Assembly: GCA_023390555.1 (NCBI GenBank)
Contig: JAEWCQ010000037.1
Location: 1 to 64,000 of the forward strand
Direction of reading: 5' to 3'
From: Bacillota bacterium
GTDB lineage: Bacteria > Bacillota > Clostridia > Lachnospirales > Lachnospiraceae
DNA length: 64,000 nucleotides
Shown here: positions 17,405 to 28,100 of the stretch, in pieces
Layout of the letters: each line of letters opens with the position of its first letter
How positions within the stretch are numbered: position 1 is the first letter of the stretch
Made by a program: the position numbers and the translations under genes
The notes under the pieces: model-generated
Seen by the model: only the letters and a program-made list of their open reading frames with translations
Databases searched by the model: none
Told to the model about the DNA's origin: nothing

Positions 17405-18430
17405 TTATTTTTTAATCTTAACCGAGTTGCTTTGACCTTTTCCGCTTAAAATCTTCGTATAAGTCTTTATTTTTTCAGAAGGAACCTTGATTACTGCCTT
17501 TTTATCAATTCCTTTCAAAGCACTGGCACCGACACTGGTAAGCTTTTTGGAATTGATCACAATGCTCTTTAGTTTTCCGTCTCCGTAAAAAGCTTTCTTT
17601 CCGATTTTCGTCACACCTGAACCAATGGTAACTTTAGCCAGTGATTTGCAATTATAAAATGCATTTTCGCCAACTTCTTTTACATTATTTCCTATTACAA
17701 CCGTTTTTAGCTTTGCATTACTCTTAAATGCGTTTTTATTAATTGCAGTTACCGCAAAGGATATGCCGCCGATTTTCACGGTTGCAGGAATGGTAATGCT
17801 GGCAGCCTTTGTGCTTACCGGTGCATAGCAAGTCACTGTTCCTTTTTTACTGTCAGATTTTGTCACCTGATATTTCAGACTTCCGACCGTTAATTTTGTA
17901 TTTTTCGCCGGCAGTTTGGTGGTAAAGGTTATCTTGCCCGTTGCTTTGTTGTAATTTGCATCGGCGGCCTTTGTCGCTGTAATCGTTACTTTTCCGATTC
18001 CGGTGACTGTTATTTTCCCGCTTTTACTGTCAACTTTTGCATATTTCGTTCCTGTCGTCACCGCATAGGTAACCGCACCATTGCCGCTTCCGCCTTTGAT
18101 CGATAAAGTTGCTGTTTTTTCAGCAGACAGTGTGGAACCTACACCCTTTATGGTAATTGCTGCCTGTTCCGCTTTTACCGTCGTAAAGCTTACCGTTTTT
18201 GACACGCTGCTGTAATCAGAATCCCCTGCTTTTGTAACGGTTATTTCCACAGTTCCCACTCCGGTTACGGTTACCTTCCCGGTGGATGCTTCCACTTTTG
18301 CAAAACTGCTGCCTTTGGTCACTGCATAGCTCACAGCTCCATTCCCGCTTCCGCCTGCTGTTTTCAGCGTAAAAGTGTTTCCGTATTTTACAGTGGACGG
18401 AATGCCGCTTACACTGATTGCTGCCTGCTC
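17405..18430 (-). repeat. C-terminal Ig-like/LRR module, copy 1 (in GH26)
   Basis: The last 340 residues of the GH26 protein match the last 340 of the twin-SGNH protein in order and spacing: two Ig-like repeats, the LPAKNTKLT-GSLKYQ-TKSDSKKGTVTCYAP segment, and leucine-rich repeats ending in a lysine-rich tail. The DNA is also visibly similar. This points to module duplication or shuffling between the two secreted proteins. Confidence 0.85.
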
Positions 18431-21400
18431 TGATTTTGCTGTTTCAAACGTTGCCTCCGTCACATCCGTGTGAACTGCTGTTATCTTGTCGTAGTAAATC
18501 GTTCCGGATACCATATTGGTTTCTGGATCGATCGCAGAAGAACCTGCAATTGCATTTACCCACAGACCGAAGGAGGTCACGCTGCTGCAATCACTTACCA
18601 GTCCTCCTGCCGGATTGCCTGCCGTATCTCTCTTGACAAATTTACTGAACGGAATCGTCACAAGCATTGGCTTTGTACTGTTGGTATATTCCGTATATTG
18701 ATTCAGATAGGTCTCATAGACCACGCCGTTTGCAGTCAGCTGAATGACGACTTTCTGATTATTTCCGTCCGGAATCGTCCAGAACTGGAGTGCATTGCAA
18801 TCCGACCAGTTCACTTCTTTGGAAATGGTGGCGCCTGCCCATCCGGTCGGTGTCTCGCTGTAGCTGAATTTCAGACCGTAATTTCCATCACTGTATGTTC
18901 CGGCTTCATTTGTAAGTGTAAGGGAAATGGTATTTCCGGTCGCTTTGTTGGTCGCCCATTTTTTGGTCAGAAGAGAATTCACGCCGTAATAATTTTCGAA
19001 TCCATCTATTTCATACGGATCTTCCTCCGGTTCCGGTATATTAAATGTCGCCTTGATTGTATCCAACTGTTTTCCGTCTGCCACCAGTGCAATGGTTCCC
19101 ACATATTCCCCGAGACTTTCCAGCTGCGCTTTGGTAAGCTGTGCACTGTACATCTTCCCTTCCGCTGCCGTTGCGGTAAGCTCTACGGTAATGCCGTTAC
19201 TTCCGGTAAAGATAAATTTCACACCCTGTACGGTTCCCGTAATTCTTGCGGTAAGGGTGGCTGCATCCAGAATCCGCGACCCGGATACCGGTGCGGTGAT
19301 ATAGCCGGTTGCTTCCGTTGTCGTCGGTGAAGCGCTGACCGTAATGGAATCCGTCAACGCAGCAAGCAGCGATTTCTGATTTACCGCAAACACGCTTCTT
19401 GCATCATTAAAGAAGTCAATAAAGTAATCCAGTTCTTCATGACCGTAAAGTGTACCATCCTCGTTGACCGATTTCACATACGGAGTATAAAAACCGTCTT
19501 TTTCTCCGAAGTTTGCCCAGAGCAGGAAGAAGGATGCTTTGGAGCCGGAGACTGCGTTTAACATTTCATTATACCAGTCCAGATGCTGATTGCCGCTTTT
19601 GTGGAGGGCTGTCTGGTTATCACCGGAATCCGTCGAATTTGCCACTCCCGTCTCTGTTACGGTAATCAGTTTATGATGCTCCTGTGCAAACTGCTGTACA
19701 ACGGACAATTCCTGTGCAAAACTGGCGAACCAGGTATCATCATCTGCCGGTGCGGAATGATACATATCAAATCCCACAATATCCACATAGTCATCACCCG
19801 GGTAACGTTCACTGTATTCCGTCGTATTTGCAGCTTCGCTGCCCGGACCGTATACGTACAGAATATTGTGAATGTTTTTCTCATCCCGCAGGTACTCTAC
19901 GGTATATTTATAAACATTTTTATAAGTAGATGCATCACAGAATGCTGCACCCCACCAGAACCAGCTTCCCGTATTCTCATGGAACGGGCGGAACAGAATC
20001 GTTCCATCGACCTGACTTGCATAATCTGCGATCATATCCAGATATGCGTTAAATTCATCATTATAATCTCCACCCGGAAGAATCTTATTCATGACATCTC
20101 CGGTCAACGTATTCGGTGAATAGCCCGAAAAATCATATTTTGCATAAGTCGGATCTGTTGCAGCATTGTAATCCGCATTCTCTTTTACGATTGAAAAATT
20201 CGGCATATGGGCAGATAACGTGATAATTGCACCGTCTGCAATGTTTTTATTGGTCAGCGCTGCTGCTGCCGCAACATTTCCGGCTTTTGTCTGCGGGAAT
20301 GTCTGATCGCCAATTTCCTCATTATATCTTGCAGCGCTGTACTCATTTCCGGTCAGTGACAATGCATCAATACCGATCACTCCAGATATGGAACCGGTCA
20401 CGTCCATCGTATCCGAATTGGACAGACTGGAGGAGCCTGCTTTGTGCCAGGTGTCATTCTGATGTCCGAAAATGACGCTGTCCGAATCTCCGACTGCCTC
20501 CAAATAAGCATAGATTGCTTTCGTATTGTCCGTCGCATTCGCGTCTACCAAAGTAATATTCTGTGCGATATCCGTAGCTACTGCTTCCCCTGCTTCATTT
20601 TGAGAATTCAGCTTCTGATTGCTGACACTCAGTGCCTGTGAGCCTCCGGTCGGTGTCTTTGTGGAATTCACATAGAAGCTCTCGGCAGACGTCACTTGTG
20701 AAAGCGTAAGATCATCGATCCATACCGCACCTGTATAGGTCGTATTGACGCCGACAAGACAAAGCATGATGTTACAGCATTCTGTCTGTGAAATCGCATC
20801 AAAGTTAAATGTTACCTTTGCCTTTTTTATATTTCCGCTTACTGTCTCCGCATTTGCAGTATCAATTGCTGTGGTTGCTTCCACCGCACTCGGATAGGTT
20901 TCTCCGTCCTGATACTGGATTACTGTTTTCATGCTGAAATTGCCATCCAGCAGACTGCTGTCATAATAAAAGTCCAGTGTCATTTTATTGGCACCGCTGA
21001 CTGCCAGAGTTCCCCATTCGCCGATTGCGAGCTGGCTCCAGGACTTATCCCCATCCTGACTGTAGTCTATATTTACTTTTAATTTTCCGTCTTCCGCGGC
21101 TACCGACGTATTGTCCGTTCCGCTATATTGATAATCCCAGCCCGAGTTGTATGCCCAGCTGCCGATTCCATCTGTAAAATCCCATGTCTTTAAAGCTGTT
21201 TCCGTTGACCCGGAGCTTCCTTCTGTATTCACAAGTGCTGCATTTGCGACTGCAATATCTCCCGCATAATCACAGTTATATCCGGCAAACTGTAACGTCA
21301 CCTGTGCTACGGCACTCGTAACCGCCGTTGCAAACGGAACCTCGCTGCTCCATCCGTCATCCGTATTTGCTCCCACGGTGTCCCCGAATACGACTTCCGT

Positions 21401-21835
21401 GCTTGCTTTATAATATTCTGTACCGCCAATTGTCACCTTTTCCGAAAAATCTGAAGCGGACAATGCCGGAATATCGTTCGACTGAACCCAGTCCCAGGTG
21501 TCTCCAACCCGTAAAATTCCAACCGTCTTAATCTGCCCTGCAAAATCCAGAGCACTTTCATTCTGCTCCGTAACCGGTATCAGAACATCCATCTGAAGTG
21601 TGGTTCCCGCTGCCGGAATGTCCGTGGTTGTCAGTGCAATGTTGTTTTCCTTTCCGCTGTTATTGTCCCATGTACTCGAACTGTCAAACGTATAACTTCC
21701 GGTTACATTGAGCACATCATCCGCTGCCTGTACCGTCATGACACTCTCAAACAATCCTGTCTGAGACATTTCCCCCAATATCATGGCCGCCGCTATCGTG
21801 CATGCCAGCACTCGTTTTATGACCTTTCCCTTCAT
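17405..21835 (-). CDS. Secreted modular GH26 endo-beta-1,4-mannanase
   Basis: A 1476-residue extracellular enzyme that cuts the mannan backbone. The signal peptide ends near residue 38 (VQA-AD). Two beta-sandwich modules follow (40-205 and 213-381, the second CBM27-like with LKTWDFTDGIGSW). The GH26 domain spans about 435-825, with acid/base Glu620 in RPFHENTGSWFWW and nucleophile Glu728 in TVTETGVAN. Then come an Ig-like domain (830-935), a CBM11/23-like module (940-1123), two Ig-like repeats (about 1135-1220 and 1221-1308) and BspA-like leucine-rich repeats (1340-1460). There is no LPxTG anchor, so the repeats may hold it at the cell surface. A strong promoter and AGGAG site precede it. Confidence 0.94.
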   Translation of the reverse strand: MKGKVIKRVLACTIAAAMILGEMSQTGLFESVMTVQAADDVLNVTGSYTFDSSSTWDNNSGKENNIALTTTDIPAAGTTLQMDVLIPVTEQNESALDFAGQIKTVGILRVGDTWDWVQSNDIPALSASDFSEKVTIGGTEYYKASTEVVFGDTVGANTDDGWSSEVPFATAVTSAVAQVTLQFAGYNCDYAGDIAVANAALVNTEGSSGSTETALKTWDFTDGIGSWAYNSGWDYQYSGTDNTSVAAEDGKLKVNIDYSQDGDKSWSQLAIGEWGTLAVSGANKMTLDFYYDSSLLDGNFSMKTVIQYQDGETYPSAVEATTAIDTANAETVSGNIKKAKVTFNFDAISQTECCNIMLCLVGVNTTYTGAVWIDDLTLSQVTSAESFYVNSTKTPTGGSQALSVSNQKLNSQNEAGEAVATDIAQNITLVDANATDNTKAIYAYLEAVGDSDSVIFGHQNDTWHKAGSSSLSNSDTMDVTGSISGVIGIDALSLTGNEYSAARYNEEIGDQTFPQTKAGNVAAAAALTNKNIADGAIITLSAHMPNFSIVKENADYNAATDPTYAKYDFSGYSPNTLTGDVMNKILPGGDYNDEFNAYLDMIADYASQVDGTILFRPFHENTGSWFWWGAAFCDASTYKNVYKYTVEYLRDEKNIHNILYVYGPGSEAANTTEYSERYPGDDYVDIVGFDMYHSAPADDDTWFASFAQELSVVQQFAQEHHKLITVTETGVANSTDSGDNQTALHKSGNQHLDWYNEMLNAVSGSKASFFLLWANFGEKDGFYTPYVKSVNEDGTLYGHEELDYFIDFFNDARSVFAVNQKSLLAALTDSITVSASPTTTEATGYITAPVSGSRILDAATLTARITGTVQGVKFIFTGSNGITVELTATAAEGKMYSAQLTKAQLESLGEYVGTIALVADGKQLDTIKATFNIPEPEEDPYEIDGFENYYGVNSLLTKKWATNKATGNTISLTLTNEAGTYSDGNYGLKFSYSETPTGWAGATISKEVNWSDCNALQFWTIPDGNNQKVVIQLTANGVVYETYLNQYTEYTNSTKPMLVTIPFSKFVKRDTAGNPAGGLVSDCSSVTSFGLWVNAIAGSSAIDPETNMVSGTIYYDKITAVHTDVTEATFETAKSEQAAISVSGIPSTVKYGNTFTLKTAGGSGNGAVSYAVTKGSSFAKVEASTGKVTVTGVGTVEITVTKAGDSDYSSVSKTVSFTTVKAEQAAITIKGVGSTLSAEKTATLSIKGGSGNGAVTYAVTTGTKYAKVDSKSGKITVTGIGKVTITATKAADANYNKATGKITFTTKLPAKNTKLTVGSLKYQVTKSDSKKGTVTCYAPVSTKAASITIPATVKIGGISFAVTAINKNAFKSNAKLKTVVIGNNVKEVGENAFYNCKSLAKVTIGSGVTKIGKKAFYGDGKLKSIVINSKKLTSVGASALKGIDKKAVIKVPSEKIKTYTKILSGKGQSNSVKIKK

Positions 21836-22092
21836 ATTCCCTCTCCTTTTTTACTCTGCATAACCCGCGGCCTTTATACGGGCTTTGCGAATTTAATTTT
21901 TATTAACTTCATATTAATTATATTTATACCTAATTTTATAGTCAATTAGCTTTTTTACTTTCACAAATCTTTAGTTACTTTAACTTAATTTCACATTTTT
22001 TAGTTTGTTTTCCATTCTTTTTTTGTGCAGATTAAGTCATTCATTCTTGCGTATCAGTGCATTACCGGCAATATACTCAGCTAACCTTGCCG
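21836..22092. other. GH26 leader and upstream control region
   Basis: The gap holds the GH26 promoter, a leader of about 75 bases with a possible weak hairpin around CCCG/CGGG (21863-21882), and A+T-rich sequence from 21900 to 22020 in which operators for LacI or AraC could lie. Near the AEC end, CGGCAA (22066-22071) and TTGCCG (22087-22092) could form a small hairpin directly after the AEC stop, without a T-run. No gene was seen. Confidence 0.5.
21917..21945 (-). promoter_or_regulatory. Promoter of the GH26 mannanase gene
   Basis: Minus-strand TTGACT (21940-21945) and TATAAT (21917-21922) are separated by exactly 17 bases. The predicted start of transcription lies about 75 bases before the ATG. 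A promoter this close to consensus usually needs a repressor, which fits control by the LacI protein. Confidence 0.7.
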
Positions 22093-23007
22093 TCATCTCC
22101 AAATAATCTGAGCTAATCCTACGATAATTGGCAGCGATACTACAGATAGGAGGGTTGACATGACTACTGTTTGAACAGCATAGGTGTAATCACAATTTTC
22201 AATCTGTGAATATACCGCAACGTTTGTCCCAACCGGACATGCAGCGGCAATCAAAATACACAGCTTCAACTCTCTGTAGGTATCAGGCACGAAACTTAAC
22301 ATCGCCGCCACCACAACCGGAATTACCGCAAGCCTTACAAATGAAACTTTATATACCGACCATCGAAGAAGCATATTTTTTATATCTGTTTGTGCAAGAT
22401 AGATTCCGGTAACAATCATGGCAAGGGGCATATTTATGGATGCCGATGTGCGAATGATATCATCTAAAATGGACGGCAATTGGATTTTCCCGAAAAAAAG
22501 GATCAATCCTGCCAGCAAACTTATTACAAATGGGGAAAGACATATTTTTTTGATATCAATATCCATTTTTTCTTTTTTGAGTACAGCGATTCCGTAAGTC
22601 CATTGCAAAATATTCAAAAAGGCAATATATACCGCTATGTAAAAAACGGAATCCGCTCCGCAGACCGCTGCAATCAAGGGAACTCCAAAAAACCCGGGAT
22701 TGGAAAATACCGCAGCAAAATGATCTATTTCATTCTTAAAACGCAGCCGCTTTGCCACACCGACTGCTATACCTAATGCGACCACTGTCAATACGGCTCC
22801 AAGCAATAATGCCATGCACCTTTTTGAAGTAAATTCCACGCTGAAGCTATTTACCACGATGCTCGGCAGAGCCAGAAAAACCAGCAGATTTGCCAAACTC
22901 CTGCTCCCCTCCTGTGTAATCAGACCTCTGTGAAAAAACATGTACCCGATCAGCACAAATACAAACATAATAACAAACTGCTCTTCTATAGCCATTGCAA
23001 CTTCCAT
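22093..23007 (-). CDS. AEC-family transporter (auxin efflux carrier type)
   Basis: A 304-residue membrane protein with about ten hydrophobic segments and the AEC family features, including the early LANLLVFLALPSIVVNSF segment and a late AAACPVGTNVAVYSQ segment. Known members export organic acids or other small anions; the substrate here cannot be inferred. The start chosen has an AAGGAG site 10 bases upstream; the frame extends 16 codons further and another ATG lies 4 codons in. It is divergent from a LysR regulator, the usual arrangement for a regulated carrier, and seems unrelated to mannan use although it lies between two mannan-related genes. Confidence 0.85.
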   Translation of the reverse strand: MEVAMAIEEQFVIMFVFVLIGYMFFHRGLITQEGSRSLANLLVFLALPSIVVNSFSVEFTSKRCMALLLGAVLTVVALGIAVGVAKRLRFKNEIDHFAAVFSNPGFFGVPLIAAVCGADSVFYIAVYIAFLNILQWTYGIAVLKKEKMDIDIKKICLSPFVISLLAGLILFFGKIQLPSILDDIIRTSASINMPLAMIVTGIYLAQTDIKNMLLRWSVYKVSFVRLAVIPVVVAAMLSFVPDTYRELKLCILIAAACPVGTNVAVYSQIENCDYTYAVQTVVMSTLLSVVSLPIIVGLAQIIWR

Positions 23008-23060
23008 TCCTTTTTCTCTCCTTAAATCCGTACTATAAATATATTTTATCTGCATTGAGC

Positions 23061-23089
23061 TTGTAATTCCAATATCAATCTGCTAATAT
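23061..23089 (+). promoter_or_regulatory. Candidate promoter of the LysR gene
   Basis: TTGTAA (23061-23066) and TAATAT (23084-23089) are separated by 17 bases and give a leader of about 44 bases. The region between the divergent genes is where a LysR regulator would bind, but I could not single out a clear T-N11-A box. Confidence 0.45.
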
Positions 23090-23139
23090 TTATATAACTT
23101 TAAAACTAATCAAAAATCAATAATAAGAGGTTCTAGACT

Positions 23140-24027
23140 ATGGAATTATTGCAGCTACAGTACTTTAAAATCGTCGCAGAAACGCACAATATCACAAAAG
23201 CAGCGGAGCAGCTGTTTATTTCCCAGCCCTCTTTGAGCCAGACCATTCATCGTTTGGAAAAGGAATTGGGATATTCTTTGTTTCATCGTACAGGGCGGCA
23301 TATTGAATTAAATGAAAATGGTGCTATTTTTTTAAATTGTGTGCAAAAAATAGAAATAGCCATAAAAAATGCAAAAACTGAAATAGCGGAAAGAAACGAA
23401 AATCTGCAGAAACAGATATCTCTCTATATCGGGTGTGCGTCACACCTTCTGCCGGAGCTGCTAACATATCTGAAAAAGAATCTTGCGAATGTTACATTTT
23501 TAATACACCAACAATCCCACAGTTCCAGCAGTTCCGGAATCGACCTGCAGATTATTGCTACGCAGAATCCCATTTCTGACTCCAACTATATGCTGCTTCT
23601 GAAAGAGAATATTTTGCTAGCTCTTCCAAAGAACCACCCCTTAATTAAAAAGAAAACAATAACAACCGATGACTTATCCGAAGAGCATTTTATCAGCTTA
23701 AGTCCTGCCTGGACTTTAAGCAACTATATCGCCAACTCCTGCGCGAAGGCTGATTTCCAGCCTGATATTACGATTCAGCTGGATAATCCCAGTCTGATGC
23801 GAAATTTTTTAAGAGATGGTTTAGGGATAGCTTTTATACCCGAAATCACCTGGGGAACTGCTTTTGCGAACAATGATTTAGTTCTTCGCAGGGTAAAAAA
23901 TATTTCCATCGAAAGATATGTCTATCTCAAATGGAATTGTGATACCTATCTTTCCAAAAACATCCTTAACTGTATTCAACTGATTCAGGAATTCTTCTCT
24001 CAATATACTTCCTCTGTCAGAAAATAA
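23140..24027 (+). CDS. LysR-family transcription regulator
   Basis: A 295-residue regulator. The N-terminal winged helix is typical (LQYFKIVAETHNITKAAEQL then SQPSLSQTIHRLEKELG), followed by a linker helix and a periplasmic-binding-like effector domain from about residue 90. An AGAGG site precedes the ATG. It is divergent from the AEC carrier gene and probably controls it in response to the carried compound. It ends 23 bases before the terminator hairpin it shares with the twin-SGNH gene from the other strand. Confidence 0.92.
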   Translation: MELLQLQYFKIVAETHNITKAAEQLFISQPSLSQTIHRLEKELGYSLFHRTGRHIELNENGAIFLNCVQKIEIAIKNAKTEIAERNENLQKQISLYIGCASHLLPELLTYLKKNLANVTFLIHQQSHSSSSSGIDLQIIATQNPISDSNYMLLLKENILLALPKNHPLIKKKTITTDDLSEEHFISLSPAWTLSNYIANSCAKADFQPDITIQLDNPSLMRNFLRDGLGIAFIPEITWGTAFANNDLVLRRVKNISIERYVYLKWNCDTYLSKNILNCIQLIQEFFSQYTSSVRK

Positions 24028-24049
24028 CCTAGCAAAAATATACAAAAAA

Positions 24050-24087
24050 GTGCGGAACAGATCTTAATACATATCTCTGTTCCGCAC
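24050..24087 (-). terminator. Strong terminator after the twin-SGNH gene
   Basis: A perfect 12-base stem, GTGCGGAACAGA (24050-24061) with its complement (24076-24087), encloses a 14-base loop. It is followed on the minus strand by a run of six T at 24044-24049. It ends the minus-strand gene 17 bases beyond its stop. It can also fold in the LysR transcript, but without a T-run there. Confidence 0.85.
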
Positions 24088-24103
24088 ATGTTCCATTACA
24101 TGA

Positions 24104-25135
24104 CTATTTTTTTATTGCCATTGTTTTCTTAAATCCAGTTTTTTCGGAGAACAGTTTTTGGTATGCAGCCATTTTTTTATTTGGTACTTTGATGACGCAT
24201 TTACTGTTAATTCCGCTTATCGCCTTGCTTCCGACTGAATTCAGTTCTGTTGACTTTATCGTAATTGTTTTTAATTTCGCACATCCATAAAATGCCTTTG
24301 CCCCAATCGATTTTACACCGCTTCCAACTGTTACCTTTGTCAGCATCGTACATCTATAAAATGCAGAGCTTCCGATTGTCATAACGTTATTCCCTATGGT
24401 TACGGTTTTTAATTTCGTACAGGACTTGAAAGAATTTGCTTCGATTGCTGTCACTTTAAAGCTGATGCCTGCTATCTTTACAGTTGCCGGTACCGACAGA
24501 CTCGTCACCTTTTTATCTACCGGTGCATAGCAGGTTACGGTTCCCTTCTTGCTGTCCGACTTGGTAATCTGATATTTCAGACTTCCGATCGTCAGCTTCG
24601 TATTTTTTGCAGGAAGAACTGTTTTAAAGGTCACCTTCGCTGTTGCCTTATTATAGTTGGAATCCGCTGCCTTCGTTGCTGTAATTGTAACGCTTCCAAT
24701 TCCAAGCACAGTGACCTTTCCGGTCTTTTTGTCTACCTTTGCATATTTGCTTCCGCTCGTTACTGCATAAGTCACAGCACCTTTTCCGCATCCGCCCTTG
24801 GTGTTAAGCGTTACCGTTTTTTCTGCCGACAGCTTTGCCGGTGCGTTCTTAATCGACAGTGTGCTCTGATTTGCTTTCACCGTTGTAAAACTTACCGTCT
24901 TTGTCACTGCATTATAAGTGCTGTCGCCCGCTTTTGTCGCTGTTATTTCCACTGCTCCGACACCGGTTACCGTTACTGCTCCGGAACTGCTGTCTACTTT
25001 CACATAAGAGCTTCCTTTTGTAACCTCATAAGTGACTGCTCCGCTTCCGCTTCCGCCCTCTGTCTTCAAAGTAAAACTGCTTCCGTATGCAATGCTTCCC
25101 TGTGGTACTCCTGCAACTGTTATGGCTGCCTGCTC
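24104..25135 (-). repeat. C-terminal Ig-like/LRR module, copy 2 (in twin-SGNH protein)
   Basis: This is the counterpart of the 3' end of the GH26 gene, about 6.7 kb away in the same orientation. Long identical peptide stretches such as TKSDSKKGTVTCYAP and KAFYG occur at equal spacing. Direct repeats of this length could recombine and delete the DNA between them. Confidence 0.85.
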
Positions 25136-28100
25136 CAGTTTTGTATCTGCCAAAACTGGATTCAGGACACTTGCGATCACACCATATCCCGTCTCATTTG
25201 GATGGAGTCCGTCAAACACATAATCCTCTATGCAATAGCCATCCGAACCAACAAAGGCGGAATAGCAGTCCACATATGTCACATAACTGTAATCTGATAT
25301 CAGCGTCTTCAATGCCGTATTCATTGCTACAATTTTGTCCTGCCCATCTACATAGAATGGCTCTCTTGTCGGCAGTACGCTGATTACATAAACGGTTGTG
25401 TCCGGCAGCTTTTCATGTATCTTTGCAAATATCTCCTTATAGTTACTGATTGTGGTATCCTGTGTTACACCATTTCCGATGTCATTGATTCCGCAAAGTA
25501 TAACGATCTTTTCGTAATTTCCATCCAGCATGTCGTCAATTCTATTTGCCACATGAACTGTAGTCTGACCGCCAATTCCCCAATTAGCACAATCAGTCCG
25601 GTCCAGTATCGTGTTCCAGTCACCGTACTTAAGCAATGCATTCTGTACAATACTGTCTCCGATAAAACCAATTCCGTTCATTTCTTTATTCGTCCATTTG
25701 CTCTCGCCATCCGTATCAATGACCGCTCCTGTTCCGGCATAATATTTCAGACTTTTCAAAGTAATTGTCGTGCCGTCATCTCCATAGGTATACATCTGAA
25801 TCTGGTCGAGACGTTTCAAATTCGTGCCGAATTTTGCAATACAGTCCGCTATGGAAAACGTCGATAGATAACGGCCATTCGCAAGCGTTGTTGTCATCGT
25901 CGGTGCTACGGATACCCACTCTGTCGTACCGGACACGCTTGCCAGTGCAAGGATCAGATTTCCTTCCTCTCCGGTGTATTCCGCTGTAAAATAACTTCCT
26001 TCGTTGATAGCCGCAGTATCAAATTCACCGCCAACATGCTTTGTGTAAAGATAGGTCAGCAGCGCCTGTGCACCGGTTGCCGTTTTGCTCCCCTTAAACA
26101 GAGCATAGGAGCCATCCGATTCCTGTGCAGGTCCTTTCCACTTCAGTGATGTGACTGTTACTTCCGAGGTACTTTTAACACTCACTGCATCCACATCGGA
26201 TAAGTCACTGCTTCCATATGCATTAACACAGGCTGCATATGAGAATCTGGCATAATAGACACCGGCACTCACCTCGCCCGTCTTAGTCGGACTTATTTCC
26301 ACCCATCTGCTGGTGTCCCATTCAGAAAAGGCCAGCTTGATATCCTGCTTTTGGGAGGCCTGATATTCTACCTGGAAATATCCGCCATCGGAAACCATAT
26401 CCATATCTATATTTCCGTAGGTATATACAGACACTACGATACCGGTTCCCGTATTGCTTCCGTCAAATAATACAGTTTCCTCTAAGTCTCCTGTATCATC
26501 ATCTGTTGCCGGCGTGCCATTCACGACCTTCAAATTTGAAATCGTAATTTTGCCTCGGTAATCCGTATTTGTCCCGCCTGTTTTAATCTGGATTCCGGAT
26601 AGGGATGTTAGATCCTCTCCGATATAAGTAACCACATGATGCACCGTGTTATTGCTGAAATCTGCCGGTGTCAGCGAATCCGCTTTTACCGTGGACCAGT
26701 TAAAATCTGTTTCCAGATAAATTCCTGTAAAATCCGTGTTTTCAACGGTGACATCATATTCAATCTTCGCTCCGGAATAAATCGTTCCAACGCCGCTTAC
26801 CGCGTATTCTGTATACGGCCAATTATTGACTGTATCCGCCGAAACAGTCAGCATCCGATCTCCCGTTCCCTCATAGATATATGGATTATCATCAATACTA
26901 AACTCCACCGTATAATACTCGGTACTGTTTTTATCCTCTGATATAACCTTGAGTTTTGCTGTTGCTTTCCCATCTGTGAGGGTAACCGGTATGTAACTGT
27001 CTCCATAGCTGTCTGTCTCCACTGAAACCCCTGCATCCACACCGGATACACCTGCACTTAAGTCAGATGCCGTCTCGTAGAGTTTAAACTGGGCATCCTT
27101 TGCAGTTCCTGTAGGAAGCTTAACACTATATGTATTTTCAGTTCCACTTGATTTTGTACTTTCAAATCCTGTTACCGCCGTTTTCTTTTCTCCGTCACGC
27201 ATCCGGTAAGACAGCGTAACAAGAGAAGTATCTCCTTCAGCTGTAGATGCCAGCTTCTCTTTCAGATATTTCGCCCAGATTTTATAGCCTGCTGCAATCG
27301 GGTGAAGACCATCTGACATTACAAGATCCATATTTACATGATATTCTGTACAGTCCGGATAACTTTCTGAGCCAGTTGCAGACTTCACAAAATCAGAATA
27401 TACATCAATATATGATGCGAAATCATAACCTGCACTCAGTGATTTGATCGCATCATTTACCTTCAGAATCCTTCCCTGAATACCTTCGGCATTTGTCGGC
27501 GTCAGACTTATGATAGATACCGCTATCTCATCTTTTCCGGCTGCCTTTAATTCTGCATTCTTCTCCCGGACCTTGTCGAGCATTCTGGTATAGCTGGTCA
27601 CCTCCTGTGCAACCACCTGATCATCATCATTGAATGCGCCCAAATCATTGTTTCCGCATTGAATAATAATTTTCTTATAATCATACTTGAGAATTTCTCC
27701 AAAGCGGTTCGCCACATCAATCGTCGTCTGTCCTCCGATCCCGTAGGTAATCACATCCGTACGGTCAAGAACTGTATTCCACCCGCCTAACGCATTATAG
27801 TACGGTGCCCCACTGAGCGCAGCCGGAGTCACAAGCGGATTCTGCGTAATACTCGCGCCGATGACGACCACACCGTCCTGGCTGCAGTCCGCATATTTTG
27901 CCCACGGAACATCTATTACATCCGCGTAACCATCCTCACTGATATCATCTACCAATGCGCCGTTTCCTTCAAAGAAATAAAACGTCTTAGCGGTTGCATT
28001 TTTGTCTGATTTTACATTGATCCGGATTTGGTCAATATAACGGAACTGATCGCCAAATGCCGCCTTGATCTGCGCTGCGGTAAATATACTGTAGTATCCG

